NCBI RefSeq assembly: GCF_021404545.1
Contig: NZ_JAAWWD010000033.1
Span: 62,001 to 126,000 of the forward strand
Origin: Aestuariivita sp.
GTDB taxonomy: Bacteria; Pseudomonadota; Alphaproteobacteria; Rhodobacterales; Rhodobacteraceae
Reading direction: 5' to 3'
Length of the DNA stretch: 64,000 nt
The notes under the pieces were generated by a model that was not told the origin of the DNA, did no database searches, and saw nothing but the letters and a program-made list of their open reading frames with translations. Position numbers and translations under genes: made by a program. Shown here one piece after another: positions 19,401 through 30,154 of the stretch (within the stretch, counting starts at the first letter, position 1; each line of letters begins with the position of its first letter).

Positions 19401-20399
19401 TCAGGGCGCGGCGAACCCAAGCGCAGTGGCCTCAACACTGGTAAGAAGCGCGATGGTGTCGGAAGATATGTCCGCGCCGCCACGGACCAAGGCCACAACC
19501 TCCCCATCCATGCGCAGATGCACATCGTTGGGGTTTTCCGCATCCGGCACCAGATCGATTTCGGGCTGGTCGCCCATGTCCCCGTCCCAGATCATCACAA
19601 GACGATCCTCGGCTGCGTCGAAATCCATTACATCGACGGCGCTGCCATGCACGACCCAGTCCCCCAGAAACAGCGTATCCGCCCCGTCGCCGGTGGTAAC
19701 GATGTCGCCTTCGCCTGCTGTAATCGCGTCTGAACCGCCGCCACCGTTCAGGAAATCGACCTGATCTTCCGCATTGGCGTCGGCATCTTCCACACCGTCG
19801 AGCATGTCGTCGCCCCAGCCACCAAAGAGCGTATCGGCGCCGTCACCGCCCGTCAGAGTGTCGTCTCCCAGGCCACCATGGAGCGCATCATCGCCCGACC
19901 CGCCCAGAACGACATCGTCCCCGGCGGACCCATGCATCTGATCGTCGCCCTCCTGACCGTCGAGGATATCATCGTCATTGCCACCATAGCCGGTATCGTC
20001 GCCCGACCCGCCCATCAGGACATCCTGGCTGTCTTCGCCATGGAGATGATCGTCGCCCGCGCCCCCGGTGAGGGTATCCTGACCGTCCGCGCCATGCAGA
20101 TGGTCATGACCTTCGGCACCGTCGATCAGGTCATCCCCGGCATACCCGTTGATCTCATCGTTGCCCTCGGCGCCGGTGATGAGATCCCCCATATCCCCGC
20201 CCGAAAGGGTATCGGCGCCCTCACCGCCGATTAAGTCAAGCAGATCGATGGTGCCTTCCTCAACCGGGTCCGGATTGGCGCGCGCATCTTGTGCGTCTGC
20301 CTCGTCGCGGGCGGTGTCGTCGTCATCCGGGTCCATAATGCCGGACAGACCGGCCGCGCCCACGGCAACGATTCCCATCAATCCAGCCAGCCAAAACAT
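19401..20399 (-). CDS. RTX-type calcium-binding repeat protein
   Basis: A very acidic 332-residue protein. After a hydrophobic N-terminal stretch ([20 protein letters not shown]) and an acidic linker, roughly residues 60-220 are tandem GGxGxDxLx nonapeptides ([40 protein letters not shown]), which form a calcium-filled parallel beta roll. The end (VEATALGF) may be a type I secretion signal, but no secretion genes are nearby. The ATG at 20399 has GGAG nine bases upstream; an ATG at 20450 is in frame. It sits between rpsO and a DUF1643 gene, an unusual place. Function unknown. Confidence 0.8.
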   Translation of the reverse strand: MFWLAGLMGIVAVGAAGLSGIMDPDDDDTARDEADAQDARANPDPVEEGTIDLLDLIGGEGADTLSGGDMGDLITGAEGNDEINGYAGDDLIDGAEGHDHLHGADGQDTLTGGAGDDHLHGEDSQDVLMGGSGDDTGYGGNDDDILDGQEGDDQMHGSAGDDVVLGGSGDDALHGGLGDDTLTGGDGADTLFGGWGDDMLDGVEDADANAEDQVDFLNGGGGSDAITAGEGDIVTTGDGADTLFLGDWVVHGSAVDVMDFDAAEDRLVMIWDGDMGDQPEIDLVPDAENPNDVHLRMDGEVVALVRGGADISSDTIALLTSVEATALGFAAP

Positions 20400-20512
20400 G
20401 ATGCGCTCCGCAAACACCGACAATAGGTTCCAAGGATGGTAAGATCGCATGGCCCGCTATGCCGGGTCAAATTCAACCGGGTCAGATGGTTAATGCGCCG
20501 TGAAAAGCGGTG

Positions 20513-21019
20513 TCAGAGCCAGGACTCGGGCCTCTGGGTATAGGCGATATAGAGCGGATGCTTGGGGTGGCCCGCCTTGCTCAGACCAAGATGATAGAGC
20601 GGGTGGCCCGCGCCGCGTAACAGCGCCTCGACCGCCGGTCCCCTATTCAGATGAGCGCCATGGGTGCCCCAGGCCGCGACGATCTGATCGGCCCAGCCCG
20701 CCCCGGCAAGGATTGCCGCATCATTGGCGGGGCCAACGGGATCGGCTGCGGCGCGCATCTTTCTGGGATCGGTATCGCGCCAGGCAAAGATGTTGGTGAC
20801 CTGAAATGCGCCGAACCCCAACGCACGGGCGCGCCGTTCGCACCGCTCGACAGTGGGGTCGTTTTGCACTTCGGTCGCGGTGGAGGGGTTGAGCATCACA
20901 AAAAGCGCCTTGCGCCCGGTCTCGTCCCAGACCCGGGTGAGGCTGTAGCGATAGTGCTCACAATCGGAATAGATCGCGGTGGAGGGCGCGTCCCCTTTGG
21001 TATGGGTCCGGGTGATCAC
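20513..21019 (-). CDS. DUF1643 domain protein
   Basis: A 168-residue protein of uncharacterised family DUF1643, recognised by [20 protein letters not shown] and the conserved [13 protein letters not shown], with IVAAWGTHG later. The start is a GTG at 21019 that overlaps the truB stop by four bases (GTGA), so it should be translated by reinitiation after truB. Linkage to truB suggests, without proof, a role tied to RNA or nucleotide metabolism. Confidence 0.8.
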   Translation of the reverse strand: MITRTHTKGDAPSTAIYSDCEHYRYSLTRVWDETGRKALFVMLNPSTATEVQNDPTVERCERRARALGFGAFQVTNIFAWRDTDPRKMRAAADPVGPANDAAILAGAGWADQIVAAWGTHGAHLNRGPAVEALLRGAGHPLYHLGLSKAGHPKHPLYIAYTQRPESWL

Positions 21020-21915
21020 TGGTTAAAGACGCGGCTGGGGTGCAATTCCCCGGATTTGTAGATGCCCACTGCCACGGCCTTGCCGTCCAACGAGGCCCAG
21101 CATTCATCGCCATATTCCGCAACCGCCGCGATCACCATGCCGGGGTTGCCATTGCGCAGGCGCGTGGCCCCTTCCGGTGTGCAGCGCAGCTCTGGCAGAT
21201 CGTAGAGACCGGCCTCGACAGGATGTAGATGGGAATCCAGATCCGGCGTCCGGGCCAGCGCCTCGATGCGATCGATGCTCAACCCATCCTTGGCATCGAA
21301 AGGGCCGGACCACACACGGCGCAACGTGGTGACATGCCCATAGCAGCCCAGTGCCGCGCCCAGATCGCGTGCGATCGCGCGCACATAGCCGCCTTTGCCG
21401 CAGGTCATCTCAAGCGTGACGTAATCGGCATCGAGCCGGTCGGTCAGGATCAACTCTTCGACCCAGAGGGGGCGGGCCGACAGCTCCACATCCTCACCCG
21501 CGCGCGCCATCTTGTAGGCACGCTGCCCGTCGATCTTGACGGCCGAGAATTTCGGCGGGACCTGCATGATGTCACCGACAAACGGGCTGAGGGCCTGTTT
21601 GATCTCATCATCTGTCGGGCGCAGATCGCTGGCGGCGATGACTTCGCCTTCGGCATCGTCGGTGTTGGTTGCCTGGCCCAGCCGCACGGTAAAGCTGTAG
21701 GCCTTGAGCGCATCGGTAATGTACGGCACGGTTTTGGTTGCCTCGCCCAGGGCGACGGCCAAAACACCGGTCGCCTCGGGGTCCAACGTGCCGGCATGGC
21801 CGGCCTTCTTGGCGCCGAAGGCCCAGCGTACCTTGTTCACGACGGCCGTTGAGGTCATGCCCGCGGGCTTGTCCACCACCAGCCATCCAGAAATATCGCG
21901 TCCCTTGCGTGCCAC
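21016..21915 (-). CDS. truB: tRNA pseudouridine(55) synthase
   Basis: A 299-residue enzyme that makes pseudouridine 55 in the T-loop of tRNAs. It has [12 protein letters not shown], the catalytic motif [15 protein letters not shown] (D45), and the [13 protein letters not shown] helix. The start codon is GTG at 21915 with AGGGG upstream. It is followed at once by the DUF1643 gene with a four-base overlap, and lies 55 bases after the glycosidase gene. Confidence 0.95.
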   Translation of the reverse strand: MARKGRDISGWLVVDKPAGMTSTAVVNKVRWAFGAKKAGHAGTLDPEATGVLAVALGEATKTVPYITDALKAYSFTVRLGQATNTDDAEGEVIAASDLRPTDDEIKQALSPFVGDIMQVPPKFSAVKIDGQRAYKMARAGEDVELSARPLWVEELILTDRLDADYVTLEMTCGKGGYVRAIARDLGAALGCYGHVTTLRRVWSGPFDAKDGLSIDRIEALARTPDLDSHLHPVEAGLYDLPELRCTPEGATRLRNGNPGMVIAAVAEYGDECWASLDGKAVAVGIYKSGELHPSRVFNQ

Positions 21916-21970
21916 GGCGCCGTACCCCTGTTTTCAGACGAGTCGCCTTATACGCATCGGCCTTGCAGGG

Positions 21971-22720
21971 TCAATCGTCGGCCGGTGCAACCACGCCGAT
22001 GATCGGCCCCATGCGAAAGCCCTTGTCATGCCGGTCGAGCGCCGGGGCGTAGATGCGAGAAATGTTCCCGTCGAGAAACAGTGCGTTGGGCAGGCCCAGG
22101 TCATCGCGGAAAAAGCGCGCAAATTCGTGGAACGTGACCGGAATCCGCGAGATCGCAAAAACCACACGTGTTCCATCCGCGCTGCTGCCGACCCCGTTGC
22201 GGATAAAGCGCGACGTGCTATCGGGCAGAAACCGTGGATGCAGTTTGCCACCGATCACGAGCATCGGCCCCGATTGCGTGGCAAAACGGCAGGCGGGCGG
22301 GTTGGCGGCAAAGGCCTCGGTCTCGATCACGTCGGCGCGGTCCTCGCGGATGCAAAACACACCGTTGGGGACCAACCCGAAATTGCCGGTGGACGCGCCG
22401 CGAATCAGGCGCATCTTTTCCACATTGTCTTCGATGAAAAGACCGACGGGCGCGCGGTCTTCGTGATACATGCCGCCATTCATCCCGAACGAGAGTGTCA
22501 TATCGTCCTGTGCCAGCATGTCCTTGACCGCATCGAACTGGGCCAAGGGTGTCTCGGCGGCATCGTTCAAAAACAGACGGATGTCTGCGTGGCGGGCGTC
22601 GACCTCACACAGCGCATAGATATTGTTGCCCTGGCTGCGTTCTTCACAGACCGGCGGCTCTGCCAGAACGGCGGCGGCGCTGGCCGACAAGGCCAGTGCT
22701 GCGGCCACAAGGGCGTTCAC
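21971..22720 (-). CDS. exported phosphodiester glycosidase family protein (NAGPA/DUF2233)
   Basis: A 249-residue exported protein with a signal peptide ([20 protein letters not shown]). Motifs of the NAGPA fold are visible: [31 protein letters not shown] and [13 protein letters not shown]. The family cleaves phosphodiester-linked sugars in cell-envelope polymers. The start is GTG at 22720, overlapping the rbfA stop by four bases (GTGA), so a periplasmic enzyme is translationally coupled to a ribosome-maturation factor. Confidence 0.85.
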   Translation of the reverse strand: MNALVAAALALSASAAAVLAEPPVCEERSQGNNIYALCEVDARHADIRLFLNDAAETPLAQFDAVKDMLAQDDMTLSFGMNGGMYHEDRAPVGLFIEDNVEKMRLIRGASTGNFGLVPNGVFCIREDRADVIETEAFAANPPACRFATQSGPMLVIGGKLHPRFLPDSTSRFIRNGVGSSADGTRVVFAISRIPVTFHEFARFFRDDLGLPNALFLDGNISRIYAPALDRHDKGFRMGPIIGVVAPADD

Positions 22721-23112
22721 TCGTCCACGTCCCGCCGCACGACCTCCTGGGCCATCATGCGGCGGGTGTCATCCATGCGGTCAAAGGTCTCGTCCAGCTG
22801 GAACCGCAGATCGGGCGAGAATTTCAGCGCAAGCTTCTTGCCGATCATCCGGCGCAGCTCGCCCTTGTTGCGGGCCAGCAGCTTGAGCACCTCATCCGAA
22901 CCCTTGCCACCCAGAGGCAGGACATAGGCAGTTGCGATCCTGAGATCGGGAGAGGTGCGGACCTCTCCCACCGTGATCGACATGCGGTTGAGGTCAGGAT
23001 CATGCACATCGCCGCGCGCCAGCACGTCGGCGAGTGAACGCCGGATCAGCTCTCCAACACGCAATTGCCGCTGAGAGGGCCCAGGCCCGTCATGAAACTT
23101 GTTCTTGCTCAT
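22717..23112 (-). CDS. rbfA: 30S ribosome-binding factor RbfA
   Basis: A 131-residue KH-like protein that matures 16S rRNA and the 30S subunit. It has [47 protein letters not shown] and [13 protein letters not shown]. The ATG at 23112 starts MSKNKF; the frame is open much further upstream, but that part is antisense to dapB and shows no homology. It is divergent from dapB across 91 bases and heads a unit with the glycosidase, truB and DUF1643 genes. Confidence 0.94.
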   Translation of the reverse strand: MSKNKFHDGPGPSQRQLRVGELIRRSLADVLARGDVHDPDLNRMSITVGEVRTSPDLRIATAYVLPLGGKGSDEVLKLLARNKGELRRMIGKKLALKFSPDLRFQLDETFDRMDDTRRMMAQEVVRRDVDE

Positions 23113-23203
23113 GAGGCTCCACTTAAGCGGTACGCGGGACTTTGCCAAGCGGTTCGGGCTTGGATAAGAGGGCAGCAGAGCATTCAGCAGGAGCGACAGC
23201 GAC

Positions 23204-24013
23204 ATGACACAGCTTCCCGGAATTGTGGTGACCGGTGCCTCGGGGCGAATGGGCCAGATGTTGGCGCGGATGATAGGCGAGAGTGACAAGGCCCGGCTGG
23301 TCGGCGCGGTCGAACGGACCGGGCACCCCTGGGTCGGCCAGGATCTGGGCGTGGCGATGGGCGGTGCGCGGCTGGACGTGCCGGTCACCGACGATCCGCT
23401 GGAGGCCTTTGCCCAGGCGCAGGCGGTGGTGGATTTCACCGCACCTGCCGCGACGCTGGAGTTTGTCAAGCTGGCCGCCCAGGCGCGGCTGGTACATGTC
23501 ATCGGCACGACCGGCTTTACCGAGGAGGAGCTGGCGGCATTGAAGCCGGCCGCCCGCCATGCGGTGATTGTGCGGGCAGGAAACATGAGCCTTGGTGTGA
23601 ACCTGCTGGTCCAGTTGACCAAACGCGTGGCTGCTGCGTTGGATGAGGATTTCGACATCGAGGTGATCGAGGCGCATCACAACCGCAAGGTCGATGCCCC
23701 CTCTGGCACGGCACTGATGCTAGGCGAGGCCGCAGCCGAAGGCCGCGGCGTATCGCTTGATCAGATGGCAGATCGCGGGCGCGATGGTATCACCGGCGCC
23801 CGCACCAAAGGTCAGATCGGATTTTCGGCGATCCGTGGCGGAGACATCGTAGGCGAACATGACGTTCTGTTTGCCGGTCCCGGTGAGCGGATCACCCTGC
23901 GTCACGTGGCCAGCGACAGGGGTCTTTTTGCTCGCGGCGCCTTGCGCGCCGCCCTTTGGGGACAAGACAAAGCGCCCGGCGAATACGATATGATTGATGT
24001 TCTAGGCCTTTGA
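23204..24013 (+). CDS. dapB: 4-hydroxy-tetrahydrodipicolinate reductase
   Basis: A 269-residue NAD(P)H-dependent enzyme of lysine and diaminopimelate synthesis. The nucleotide-binding GASGRMG is at 11-17 and the catalytic and substrate-binding [15 protein letters not shown] at 156-170. AGGAG lies 11 bases before the ATG. Divergent from rbfA, a common neighbour in this family of bacteria. Confidence 0.95.
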   Translation: MTQLPGIVVTGASGRMGQMLARMIGESDKARLVGAVERTGHPWVGQDLGVAMGGARLDVPVTDDPLEAFAQAQAVVDFTAPAATLEFVKLAAQARLVHVIGTTGFTEEELAALKPAARHAVIVRAGNMSLGVNLLVQLTKRVAAALDEDFDIEVIEAHHNRKVDAPSGTALMLGEAAAEGRGVSLDQMADRGRDGITGARTKGQIGFSAIRGGDIVGEHDVLFAGPGERITLRHVASDRGLFARGALRAALWGQDKAPGEYDMIDVLGL

Positions 24014-24140
24014 TCGCGGCGCTCGATCTGAGCGAGTTTCCGCGAATCCGCCAGATTTTTTTCTCGGAAATCTGATCCGACCGGACTAAATACGCGTATC
24101 AGTCACATCTTTAACGATACCTTCTGCGAGGATTTTTCAG

Positions 24141-24491
24141 ATGCGCGTCTGGATTGTATCAATGGTCGTTTCGGTGCTGGCGGGACCGGCTCTGGCTGAT
24201 TTCGCCAAGATCTCGGACGAATACCAGTTTGTCGAGGTTGTGGATGGCAAGACATTGACCCGACCGTTGATCAAGCTGGAGGTTGATCCTTCGGGTGGGA
24301 TCTCCGGCATGGGCGCGCGGTGGGAAGTCACCGGCAACTGGAGCTGGCGCGACGGGTACTTCTGCCGGGATCTGAACTGGGGCGGCAGCGACCTGGGGTA
24401 TAACTGCCAGGAGGTTCAGGTGCGCAATGACCGGATCCGCTTTACCTCGGACCGCGGCAATGGCGATTCCGCCACCTTCCGTCTGCGCTGA
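24141..24491 (+). CDS. small exported protein of unknown function
   Basis: A 116-residue protein with a clear signal peptide (MRVWIVSMVVSVLAGPALA). The mature part of about 97 residues has a basic/aromatic pattern (WSWRDGYFCRDLNWGGSDLGYNC) with two cysteines spaced to form a disulfide in the periplasm. I do not recognise a characterised family, though similar small periplasmic proteins occur in related genera. AGGA lies upstream of the ATG. It is free-standing between dapB and the DUF1674 gene. Confidence 0.72.
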   Translation: MRVWIVSMVVSVLAGPALADFAKISDEYQFVEVVDGKTLTRPLIKLEVDPSGGISGMGARWEVTGNWSWRDGYFCRDLNWGGSDLGYNCQEVQVRNDRIRFTSDRGNGDSATFRLR

Positions 24492-24644
24492 TTTGCGAAT
24501 GGAAGGTGATCCGATTGCGCGCCTGCGGCGCACGCGATTTTGCGATTGGCGCGATGGAAAGTAGTTCGTCCTCCTGAAGGTCGTCAGAGGCCTTGGTCGC
24601 GGTTGCGGTGTCGTATTTCTGGCAAGAAGATGGACGCTTTTCGG

Positions 24645-24827
24645 TCAGAAGTCGATGGCGATGCCCTTCTTCTCCCAGTCGCCGTAACGGACTGGTTCGG
24701 GGCCGTCGCGTCCGCCCAGCTCCTTGGGCAGTGGGTTTTCCAGTTCAGCCTTCTTGCGCCGTTCTTCGGCCTCGGCCAAAGCGCGTCTGGCGGCCGGTGG
24801 CAGGTCGTCGCGGGCAGTTTCGCTCAT
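24645..24827 (-). CDS. DUF1674 protein (succinate dehydrogenase assembly factor 4-like)
   Basis: A 60-residue protein whose end, EPVRYGDWEKKGIAIDF, is the DUF1674/SdhAF4 signature. In mitochondria SdhAF4 helps to assemble the flavinylated SdhA subunit; the bacterial members are presumed to act likewise. The start at 24827 has AAAGGAA upstream. The same frame is open further but is antisense to rsmB there. It is divergent from rsmB with 72 bases between. Confidence 0.85.
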   Translation of the reverse strand: MSETARDDLPPAARRALAEAEERRKKAELENPLPKELGGRDGPEPVRYGDWEKKGIAIDF

Positions 24828-24899
24828 CCCGGGTTCCTTTGTTGTCCTGCCCTTGATATACGCGCCCGTCCGCCGGGGACAAGGCAGGTGCGAGGGATC

Positions 24900-26192
24900 A
24901 TGGCAGAGACGGGAGTGGCGGCGCGGCGCAGCGCGATTTATCTGCTGGACCAGATCCTGGGTGAAGGGCGCCTGATGTCCGAGCTCTTGGCGTCGGGCGC
25001 GTTGGAGCGACTGGCGCCTGACGATCGCGCGCGCGCGCAGCGGCTGGCCCAGGATGTCTTGCGTGGGCTGGAGCGAGCGGATCGGTTGCTCTCCAAACAC
25101 CTGCGCAAATCCCCACCTTTGACAGTGCGCAATGCCTTGCGGCTGGGTACTGTCGAACTGTGCCAGGGCGGGGCCGCGCATGGGGTGGTGCATTCGCTGG
25201 TGACTATCGTGGCCGCGCATCGGCGGCATGGGCAGCTCAAAGGGTTGGTGAACGCGGTGCTGCGCAAGATGGCCGATCAGGGATCGGAGGCCTGGGGCAC
25301 CCTGCGCGTCCCACGTTTGCCCAAATGGCTGCGTGTGCCGTTGGTCGAAGCGTGGGGGACAGAGGGCGTGGCCGCGATGGAGCGCGCCCAGTTCGCCGGG
25401 GCGCCGGTTGACCTGACCGTCAAATCAGCGCCGGAAACATGGGCCGAGGCGCTGGGCGCGGAGGTCTTGCCAACAGGTTCCTTGCGGTTGCGCCGCGACG
25501 CCGGGCAGATCTCGGCCCTGCCTGGGTTTGAGCAGGGCGCCTGGTGGGTGCAGGACGCCGCTGCTGCAATCCCGGTGAGGTGTTTGGATCCGCGGCCCGG
25601 GGAGCGGGTGATTGACCTCTGCGCGGCGCCTGGGGGCAAGACCCTGCAGATCGCGGCGAGCGGTGCCGTGACCGTTGCGGTCGATCTGTCGGATGCGCGA
25701 ATGGCGCGGGTGCGGGACAATCTGGCGCGTACCAGGCTGGAGGCCGATCTGCGCGTGGGTGATGCGCAGTCGCAACAAGGTCAGTACGATGCGGTTCTGC
25801 TGGATGCGCCATGCTCGGCCACGGGCACAATTCGCCGTCATCCCGATCTGCCATATGCCAAGGACGGGTCTGATTTCATGGCGCTTTTCGAGACGCAGCG
25901 TCAGCTGATCGATCATGCTTGGACACTGCTGCGCCCTGGAGGGCGGCTGGTCTATTGTACCTGTTCATTGTTGCCCGATGAGGGCGAGGTGCAGCTGGAG
26001 GAGGCCTTGGCGCGGCTCCCCGGAGCCGCGACGGACCGGCAGGCGCTTGAGCGGCCCGGACTGGATCCAGCCTGGATTACCCCGGAAGGCGGGCTGAGGC
26101 TGAGGCCCGATTTCTGGGCGGATCGCGGTGGGATGGACGGGTTCTATATCGCGGTGTTGCGCAAACCGGCGTCAGGTGAAGATGTGCGGTGA
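24900..26192 (+). CDS. rsmB: RsmB-type rRNA cytosine-C5 methyltransferase
   Basis: A 430-residue enzyme with an N-terminal NusB-like RNA-binding domain (ARRSAIYLLDQILGEG to about residue 130) and a C-terminal SAM-dependent methyltransferase. The SAM motif CAAPGGKT is near 241, the first catalytic cysteine lies in DAPCSATG near 305, and YCTCS near 351 holds the second. It methylates C967-equivalent cytosine of 16S rRNA. The start at 24900 is the first ATG before homology begins; the frame is open from 24540. Confidence 0.9.
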   Translation: MAETGVAARRSAIYLLDQILGEGRLMSELLASGALERLAPDDRARAQRLAQDVLRGLERADRLLSKHLRKSPPLTVRNALRLGTVELCQGGAAHGVVHSLVTIVAAHRRHGQLKGLVNAVLRKMADQGSEAWGTLRVPRLPKWLRVPLVEAWGTEGVAAMERAQFAGAPVDLTVKSAPETWAEALGAEVLPTGSLRLRRDAGQISALPGFEQGAWWVQDAAAAIPVRCLDPRPGERVIDLCAAPGGKTLQIAASGAVTVAVDLSDARMARVRDNLARTRLEADLRVGDAQSQQGQYDAVLLDAPCSATGTIRRHPDLPYAKDGSDFMALFETQRQLIDHAWTLLRPGGRLVYCTCSLLPDEGEVQLEEALARLPGAATDRQALERPGLDPAWITPEGGLRLRPDFWADRGGMDGFYIAVLRKPASGEDVR

Positions 26193-26253
26193 CTTGGAGA
26201 TGTCATGCGGGTATGCTTGGGTCAAACGCCAAAGAGCGTAAGAGGCAGAGCAT

Positions 26254-27996
26254 ATGTCATCAGCATCCCGGCTGTCGGTTCAGCAGGCGCGCTTTCTCAA
26301 TCGGCTTTATGCCCGGCTCAGCCGCCGTCAGACGGCTGCGCGGGGGTTTGTGTCCTCGCCCGAGCCGCGCACCATCGGCAGCTTCGCGCGGGGGCGGCAA
26401 TTGGTGGCCGGAAACCTGCTGTTTGCGGGTTATCTGGTTCAGGCCAAGCAGGCGGATCTTTGGGAGATCGAACCGCCCGATGCGGCCTATGCGGCGGATA
26501 TTCACGGCTTTGCCTGGCTGGACGATCTGGCGGCAGTGGGTGACGCGGCATCCCGCAAGCTGGCGCAGAAATGGGTGTGGGAGTGGATCGCCCGGCATGG
26601 AGACGGGTCGGGCCCCGGATGGACACCCGATCTGACCGGCAGACGTGTTATCCGTTGGATCAACCATGCCTTATTCCTGCTGCGGGGCCTGGAGAAGGAA
26701 GAGAGCGACGCATTCTACCTGTCGCTGGCGCGCCAGACCTGGTTCTTGTCCAAACGCTGGTCCGGGGCGGTGCCCGGCTTGCCCCGGTTCGAGGCGCTGA
26801 CCGGGCTGATCTATGCAGGGCTGGCTCTGGAGGGAAAGGAAGAGCTGGCGCGACCGGCGATCCGGGCACTGGCCCGGGAATGCGTGGTGCAGATTGATGC
26901 GGAGGGCGGCCTGCCCACCCGCAGTCCAGAAGAGCTGCTGGATGTGTTCATGCTGCTGACCTGGGCCACGGCGGCGCTGATCGAGGCCGGCCAAGAAGCC
27001 CCTGCTGAGCAGACGGCAGCGATCGCCCGGATCGCTCCGACCCTGCGCACGTTGCGCCATTCGGATGGCGGGCTGGCACGGTTTCACGGAGGCGGGCGCG
27101 GCCTGGAAGGGCGGCTTGATCACGCGCTGGCCGCCAGTCAGGTCAAAGAACGTCACGCAAATGGGTTGTCCATGGGATATGCGCGGCTCTCGGGCGGGCG
27201 CACCAGCATCCTGATCGACGCCAGCGCGCCGCCCCGGGACGATGCATCACTGAACGCCCATGCATCGACGCTTTCGTTCGAGCTGACCTCGGGGCGCAGG
27301 CCCCTGATCGTGAATTGCGGCTCAGGGGAAAGCTTTGGAGCTGAATGGCGGCGGGCCGGGCGGGCCACGCCATCGCATTCGGTGCTGTGCCTGGACGGGT
27401 TTTCCAGCGCGCGTCTGGGTGATGCTCCGCGCGGGAGCCGAACCGAGCCGTTGATCTCAGCGCCCCGTGACGTGCCGATCGAGCTTTCGGAGGTTGCCGA
27501 CGGGCTGCGGTTTGAGGGTGGTCACGACGGGTACCTTACCTCGCACGGGCTGACCCATGCCCGGATCCTGGAGATGACGTTTGATGGGCGCGGCCTGGCG
27601 GGGGAGGATATGCTGCTGGCGATCAATGACCCGGACAAGCAGCGGTTCGACAAGCTTCTGGATGCCAGCACGCTGAAAGGTATCGGATTCGATGTGCGGT
27701 TTCATTTGCACCCGGATGTGGATGCGACGGTCGATCTGGGCGGGGCCGCGATTTCCATGGCGCTCAAGAGCGGCGAAATCTGGGTGTTTCGTCACGATGG
27801 AGGCGCGCAAATGTCGCTGGAGCCCAGCGTTTATCTGGAAAAAGGCCGGTTAAAGCCGCGCGCGACAAAACAGATCGTTCTCTCTGGCAGAGCAATCGAG
27901 TATGCGACCCGCATCCGGTGGTCGCTGGCCAAGGCGCAGGAAACGGCGATTGGCGTGCGCGATCTGACCCGGGACGAGCTTGAATTCAACGACTGA
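26254..27996 (+). CDS. heparinase II/III family protein
   Basis: A 580-residue protein with an alpha-helical toroid N-terminal half ([24 protein letters not shown]) and a beta-sandwich heparinase II/III domain after about 320 ([36 protein letters not shown]). Characterised members are polysaccharide lyases, but the role of this widespread intracellular alphaproteobacterial version is not known. There is no signal peptide. It lies between rsmB and purH, a conserved order in the Rhodobacteraceae; 20 bases separate it from purH. Confidence 0.85.
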   Translation: MSSASRLSVQQARFLNRLYARLSRRQTAARGFVSSPEPRTIGSFARGRQLVAGNLLFAGYLVQAKQADLWEIEPPDAAYAADIHGFAWLDDLAAVGDAASRKLAQKWVWEWIARHGDGSGPGWTPDLTGRRVIRWINHALFLLRGLEKEESDAFYLSLARQTWFLSKRWSGAVPGLPRFEALTGLIYAGLALEGKEELARPAIRALARECVVQIDAEGGLPTRSPEELLDVFMLLTWATAALIEAGQEAPAEQTAAIARIAPTLRTLRHSDGGLARFHGGGRGLEGRLDHALAASQVKERHANGLSMGYARLSGGRTSILIDASAPPRDDASLNAHASTLSFELTSGRRPLIVNCGSGESFGAEWRRAGRATPSHSVLCLDGFSSARLGDAPRGSRTEPLISAPRDVPIELSEVADGLRFEGGHDGYLTSHGLTHARILEMTFDGRGLAGEDMLLAINDPDKQRFDKLLDASTLKGIGFDVRFHLHPDVDATVDLGGAAISMALKSGEIWVFRHDGGAQMSLEPSVYLEKGRLKPRATKQIVLSGRAIEYATRIRWSLAKAQETAIGVRDLTRDELEFND

Positions 27997-28016
27997 CCCA
28001 AAGGGCTGCTTTGCCA

Positions 28017-29606
28017 ATGACCGATTTGATTCCCGTGCGCCGCGCGCTGCTTTCTGTTTCCGACAAGACCGGGCTGGTCGATCTGGGGCGCGCGCTGAGT
28101 GCGCAGGAGATCGAATTGCTGAGCACCGGCGGGTCGGCCAAGACGCTGCGCGAGGCCGGGCTGGAGGTGCGAGACGTGGCCGATGTGACGGGGTTTCCCG
28201 AGATGATGGATGGCCGGGTCAAGACCTTGCATCCGGCAGTACATGGCGGGCTTTTGGCGTTGCGCGATAACGCGGACCATGTGTCGGCGATGCAGGCGCA
28301 TGGGATCGGCGGGATCGACCTCTTGGTGGTCAACCTCTATCCCTTTGAAGACACGGTGGCCAAGGGATCGGATTACGACACGTGCATCGAGAACATTGAC
28401 ATCGGGGGCCCGGCGATGATCCGCGCCGCGGCCAAGAACCATGCTTTTGTCAATGTGGTCGTCGATGTTGAGGATTACGATGTGCTCCTCGCTGAGCTGG
28501 CCGCTCATGATGGAAACACGACCCTTGCCTTCCGTCAGCGGCTGGCGCAGATCGCTTACGCGCGGACAGGGGCCTATGACGCGGCTGTATCGACCTGGAT
28601 GGCCGGGGCGCTGGGCGAGACGGTTCCGCGTCGCCGGGTATTTGCCGGTGGCCTGGCGCAGACGCTGCGCTATGGCGAGAACCCGCATCAGCAGGCGGCG
28701 TTCTATACCGATGGTTCTGCACGTCCGGGCGTGGCGACAGCAAAGCAGCATCAGGGCAAGGAGTTGAGTTACAACAATATCAACGACACGGATGCGGCGT
28801 TTGAACTGGTCAGTGAGTTTGCGCCGGAGGGTGGGCCCGCTTGTGTGATCATCAAACACGCCAACCCCTGCGGCGCGGCGCGGGGGGCCACGTTGAAAGA
28901 CGCCTATCAAAAGGCGTTCGATTGCGACCGGACCAGCGCCTTTGGCGGGATTGTCGCGCTGAACCAGTTTCTGGACGCAGAAACTGCGCGGGAGATCACC
29001 GGCATCTTTACCGAAGTTGTGATCGCGCCCGGGGCAGATGCCGCGGCAGTCCGTATTTTTGAAGAGAAGAAGAACCTGCGGCTTCTCACCACCGGCGCAC
29101 TGGCCGACCCGCGTGCTGCGGGCTTGGCGTTCAAGCAGGTCTCAGGCGGAATGCTGGTCCAGGACAAGGACACCGGATACGTGGCGCCTGCGGATATGAG
29201 GGTCGTCACCAAGCGCGTGCCGTCGGATGCGGAGATGGCGGATCTGCTCTTTGCCTGGACCATCGCGAAACATGTCAAGTCCAATGCCATCGTTTACGTG
29301 AAGGAGGGTGCTACTGTGGGTGTGGGCGCGGGCCAGATGAGCCGTCTGGACAGTGCCTTGATCGCCGCCAAAAAGGCTGAGCGCATGGCCGAGGCGCTGG
29401 GCCTGTCCGCGCCGCTTACCCGTGGTTCGGCCGTGGCGTCAGATGCGTTCTTTCCCTTTGCGGACGGGTTGATGGAGGCTGCCGCCGCCGGGGCGACGGC
29501 CGTGATCCAGCCGGGCGGGTCGATGCGCGATGACGAGGTGATCGCCGCCGCCGATAAGGCGGGCCTTGCGATGGTGATGACCGGCATGCGCCATTTCCGG
29601 CATTAG
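28017..29606 (+). CDS. purH: bifunctional AICAR transformylase/IMP cyclohydrolase
   Basis: A 529-residue enzyme catalysing the last two steps of de novo IMP synthesis. The N-terminal cyclohydrolase has [26 protein letters not shown] and [16 protein letters not shown]. The C-terminal transformylase has the catalytic lysine-histidine in [11 protein letters not shown]. The ATG at 28017 is used; a TTG six bases earlier is in frame. It is followed by lspA after ten bases. Confidence 0.96.
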   Translation: MTDLIPVRRALLSVSDKTGLVDLGRALSAQEIELLSTGGSAKTLREAGLEVRDVADVTGFPEMMDGRVKTLHPAVHGGLLALRDNADHVSAMQAHGIGGIDLLVVNLYPFEDTVAKGSDYDTCIENIDIGGPAMIRAAAKNHAFVNVVVDVEDYDVLLAELAAHDGNTTLAFRQRLAQIAYARTGAYDAAVSTWMAGALGETVPRRRVFAGGLAQTLRYGENPHQQAAFYTDGSARPGVATAKQHQGKELSYNNINDTDAAFELVSEFAPEGGPACVIIKHANPCGAARGATLKDAYQKAFDCDRTSAFGGIVALNQFLDAETAREITGIFTEVVIAPGADAAAVRIFEEKKNLRLLTTGALADPRAAGLAFKQVSGGMLVQDKDTGYVAPADMRVVTKRVPSDAEMADLLFAWTIAKHVKSNAIVYVKEGATVGVGAGQMSRLDSALIAAKKAERMAEALGLSAPLTRGSAVASDAFFPFADGLMEAAAAGATAVIQPGGSMRDDEVIAAADKAGLAMVMTGMRHFRH

Positions 29607-29616
29607 GGAAGCGACG

Positions 29617-30096
29617 ATGCGTATCGTGTTAGGGGTCGCAGTCGTCGCCTTCGTGATCGACCAGGCGAGCAAATATGTGATGTTGCATGTGCTTAATCTG
29701 AGCCAGGTGCGCAACATCGACGTCTTTACGCCCTTCCTTCAGTTTCGGTATGGCGAGAACAGGGGCATCAATTTCGGATTGTTCGGAGACGCGCCGGATT
29801 TCATTCGCTGGGTGCTGATTGTGTTTTCGATACTCGTGGTTCTGGGCGTGATCTATTGGGTGCGCCGGTTTTCGGGGGATCTGTGGATGACGCTGAGCGC
29901 CGGGCTGCTGATTGGCGGTGCGCTGGGCAATGTCATCGACCGCCTGGCTTATGGGTTCGTGGTGGATTTCCTGAATATGTCCTGTTGTGGGATCAACAAT
30001 CCATTTGTCTTTAATCTGGCGGATGTGTTCATCTTTGCCGGCGCGATCGGTCTGATCGTGTTCGAAGGGCGGGCGCGGCGCAAAAACCCCTCGTGA
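29617..30096 (+). CDS. lspA: prolipoprotein signal peptidase (signal peptidase II)
   Basis: A 159-residue, four-helix inner-membrane aspartic protease that cleaves lipoprotein signal peptides. The conserved GENRGINFGLF (46-56), the aspartate D117 in YGFVVDFLN and D136 in FNLADVFIFAG form the active site. It is followed closely by a lipoprotein gene, which would be one of its substrates. Confidence 0.94.
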   Translation: MRIVLGVAVVAFVIDQASKYVMLHVLNLSQVRNIDVFTPFLQFRYGENRGINFGLFGDAPDFIRWVLIVFSILVVLGVIYWVRRFSGDLWMTLSAGLLIGGALGNVIDRLAYGFVVDFLNMSCCGINNPFVFNLADVFIFAGAIGLIVFEGRARRKNPS

Positions 30097-30154
30097 CCTT
30101 GCCGGTGAGTTGGGGTAGTAAGAGCGCAAACAGGTTGAACGGGTGACAAGACCG

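Noticed and set aside
23110-23658. Long N-terminal extension of rbfA
   Set aside because: The extension is antisense to dapB, low-complexity, and RbfA homology starts exactly at the ATG at 23112.
24052-24074. CAGATTT/AAATCTG hairpin after dapB
   Set aside because: The 7-bp AT-rich stem with a T-run in its loop is too weak to call a terminator.
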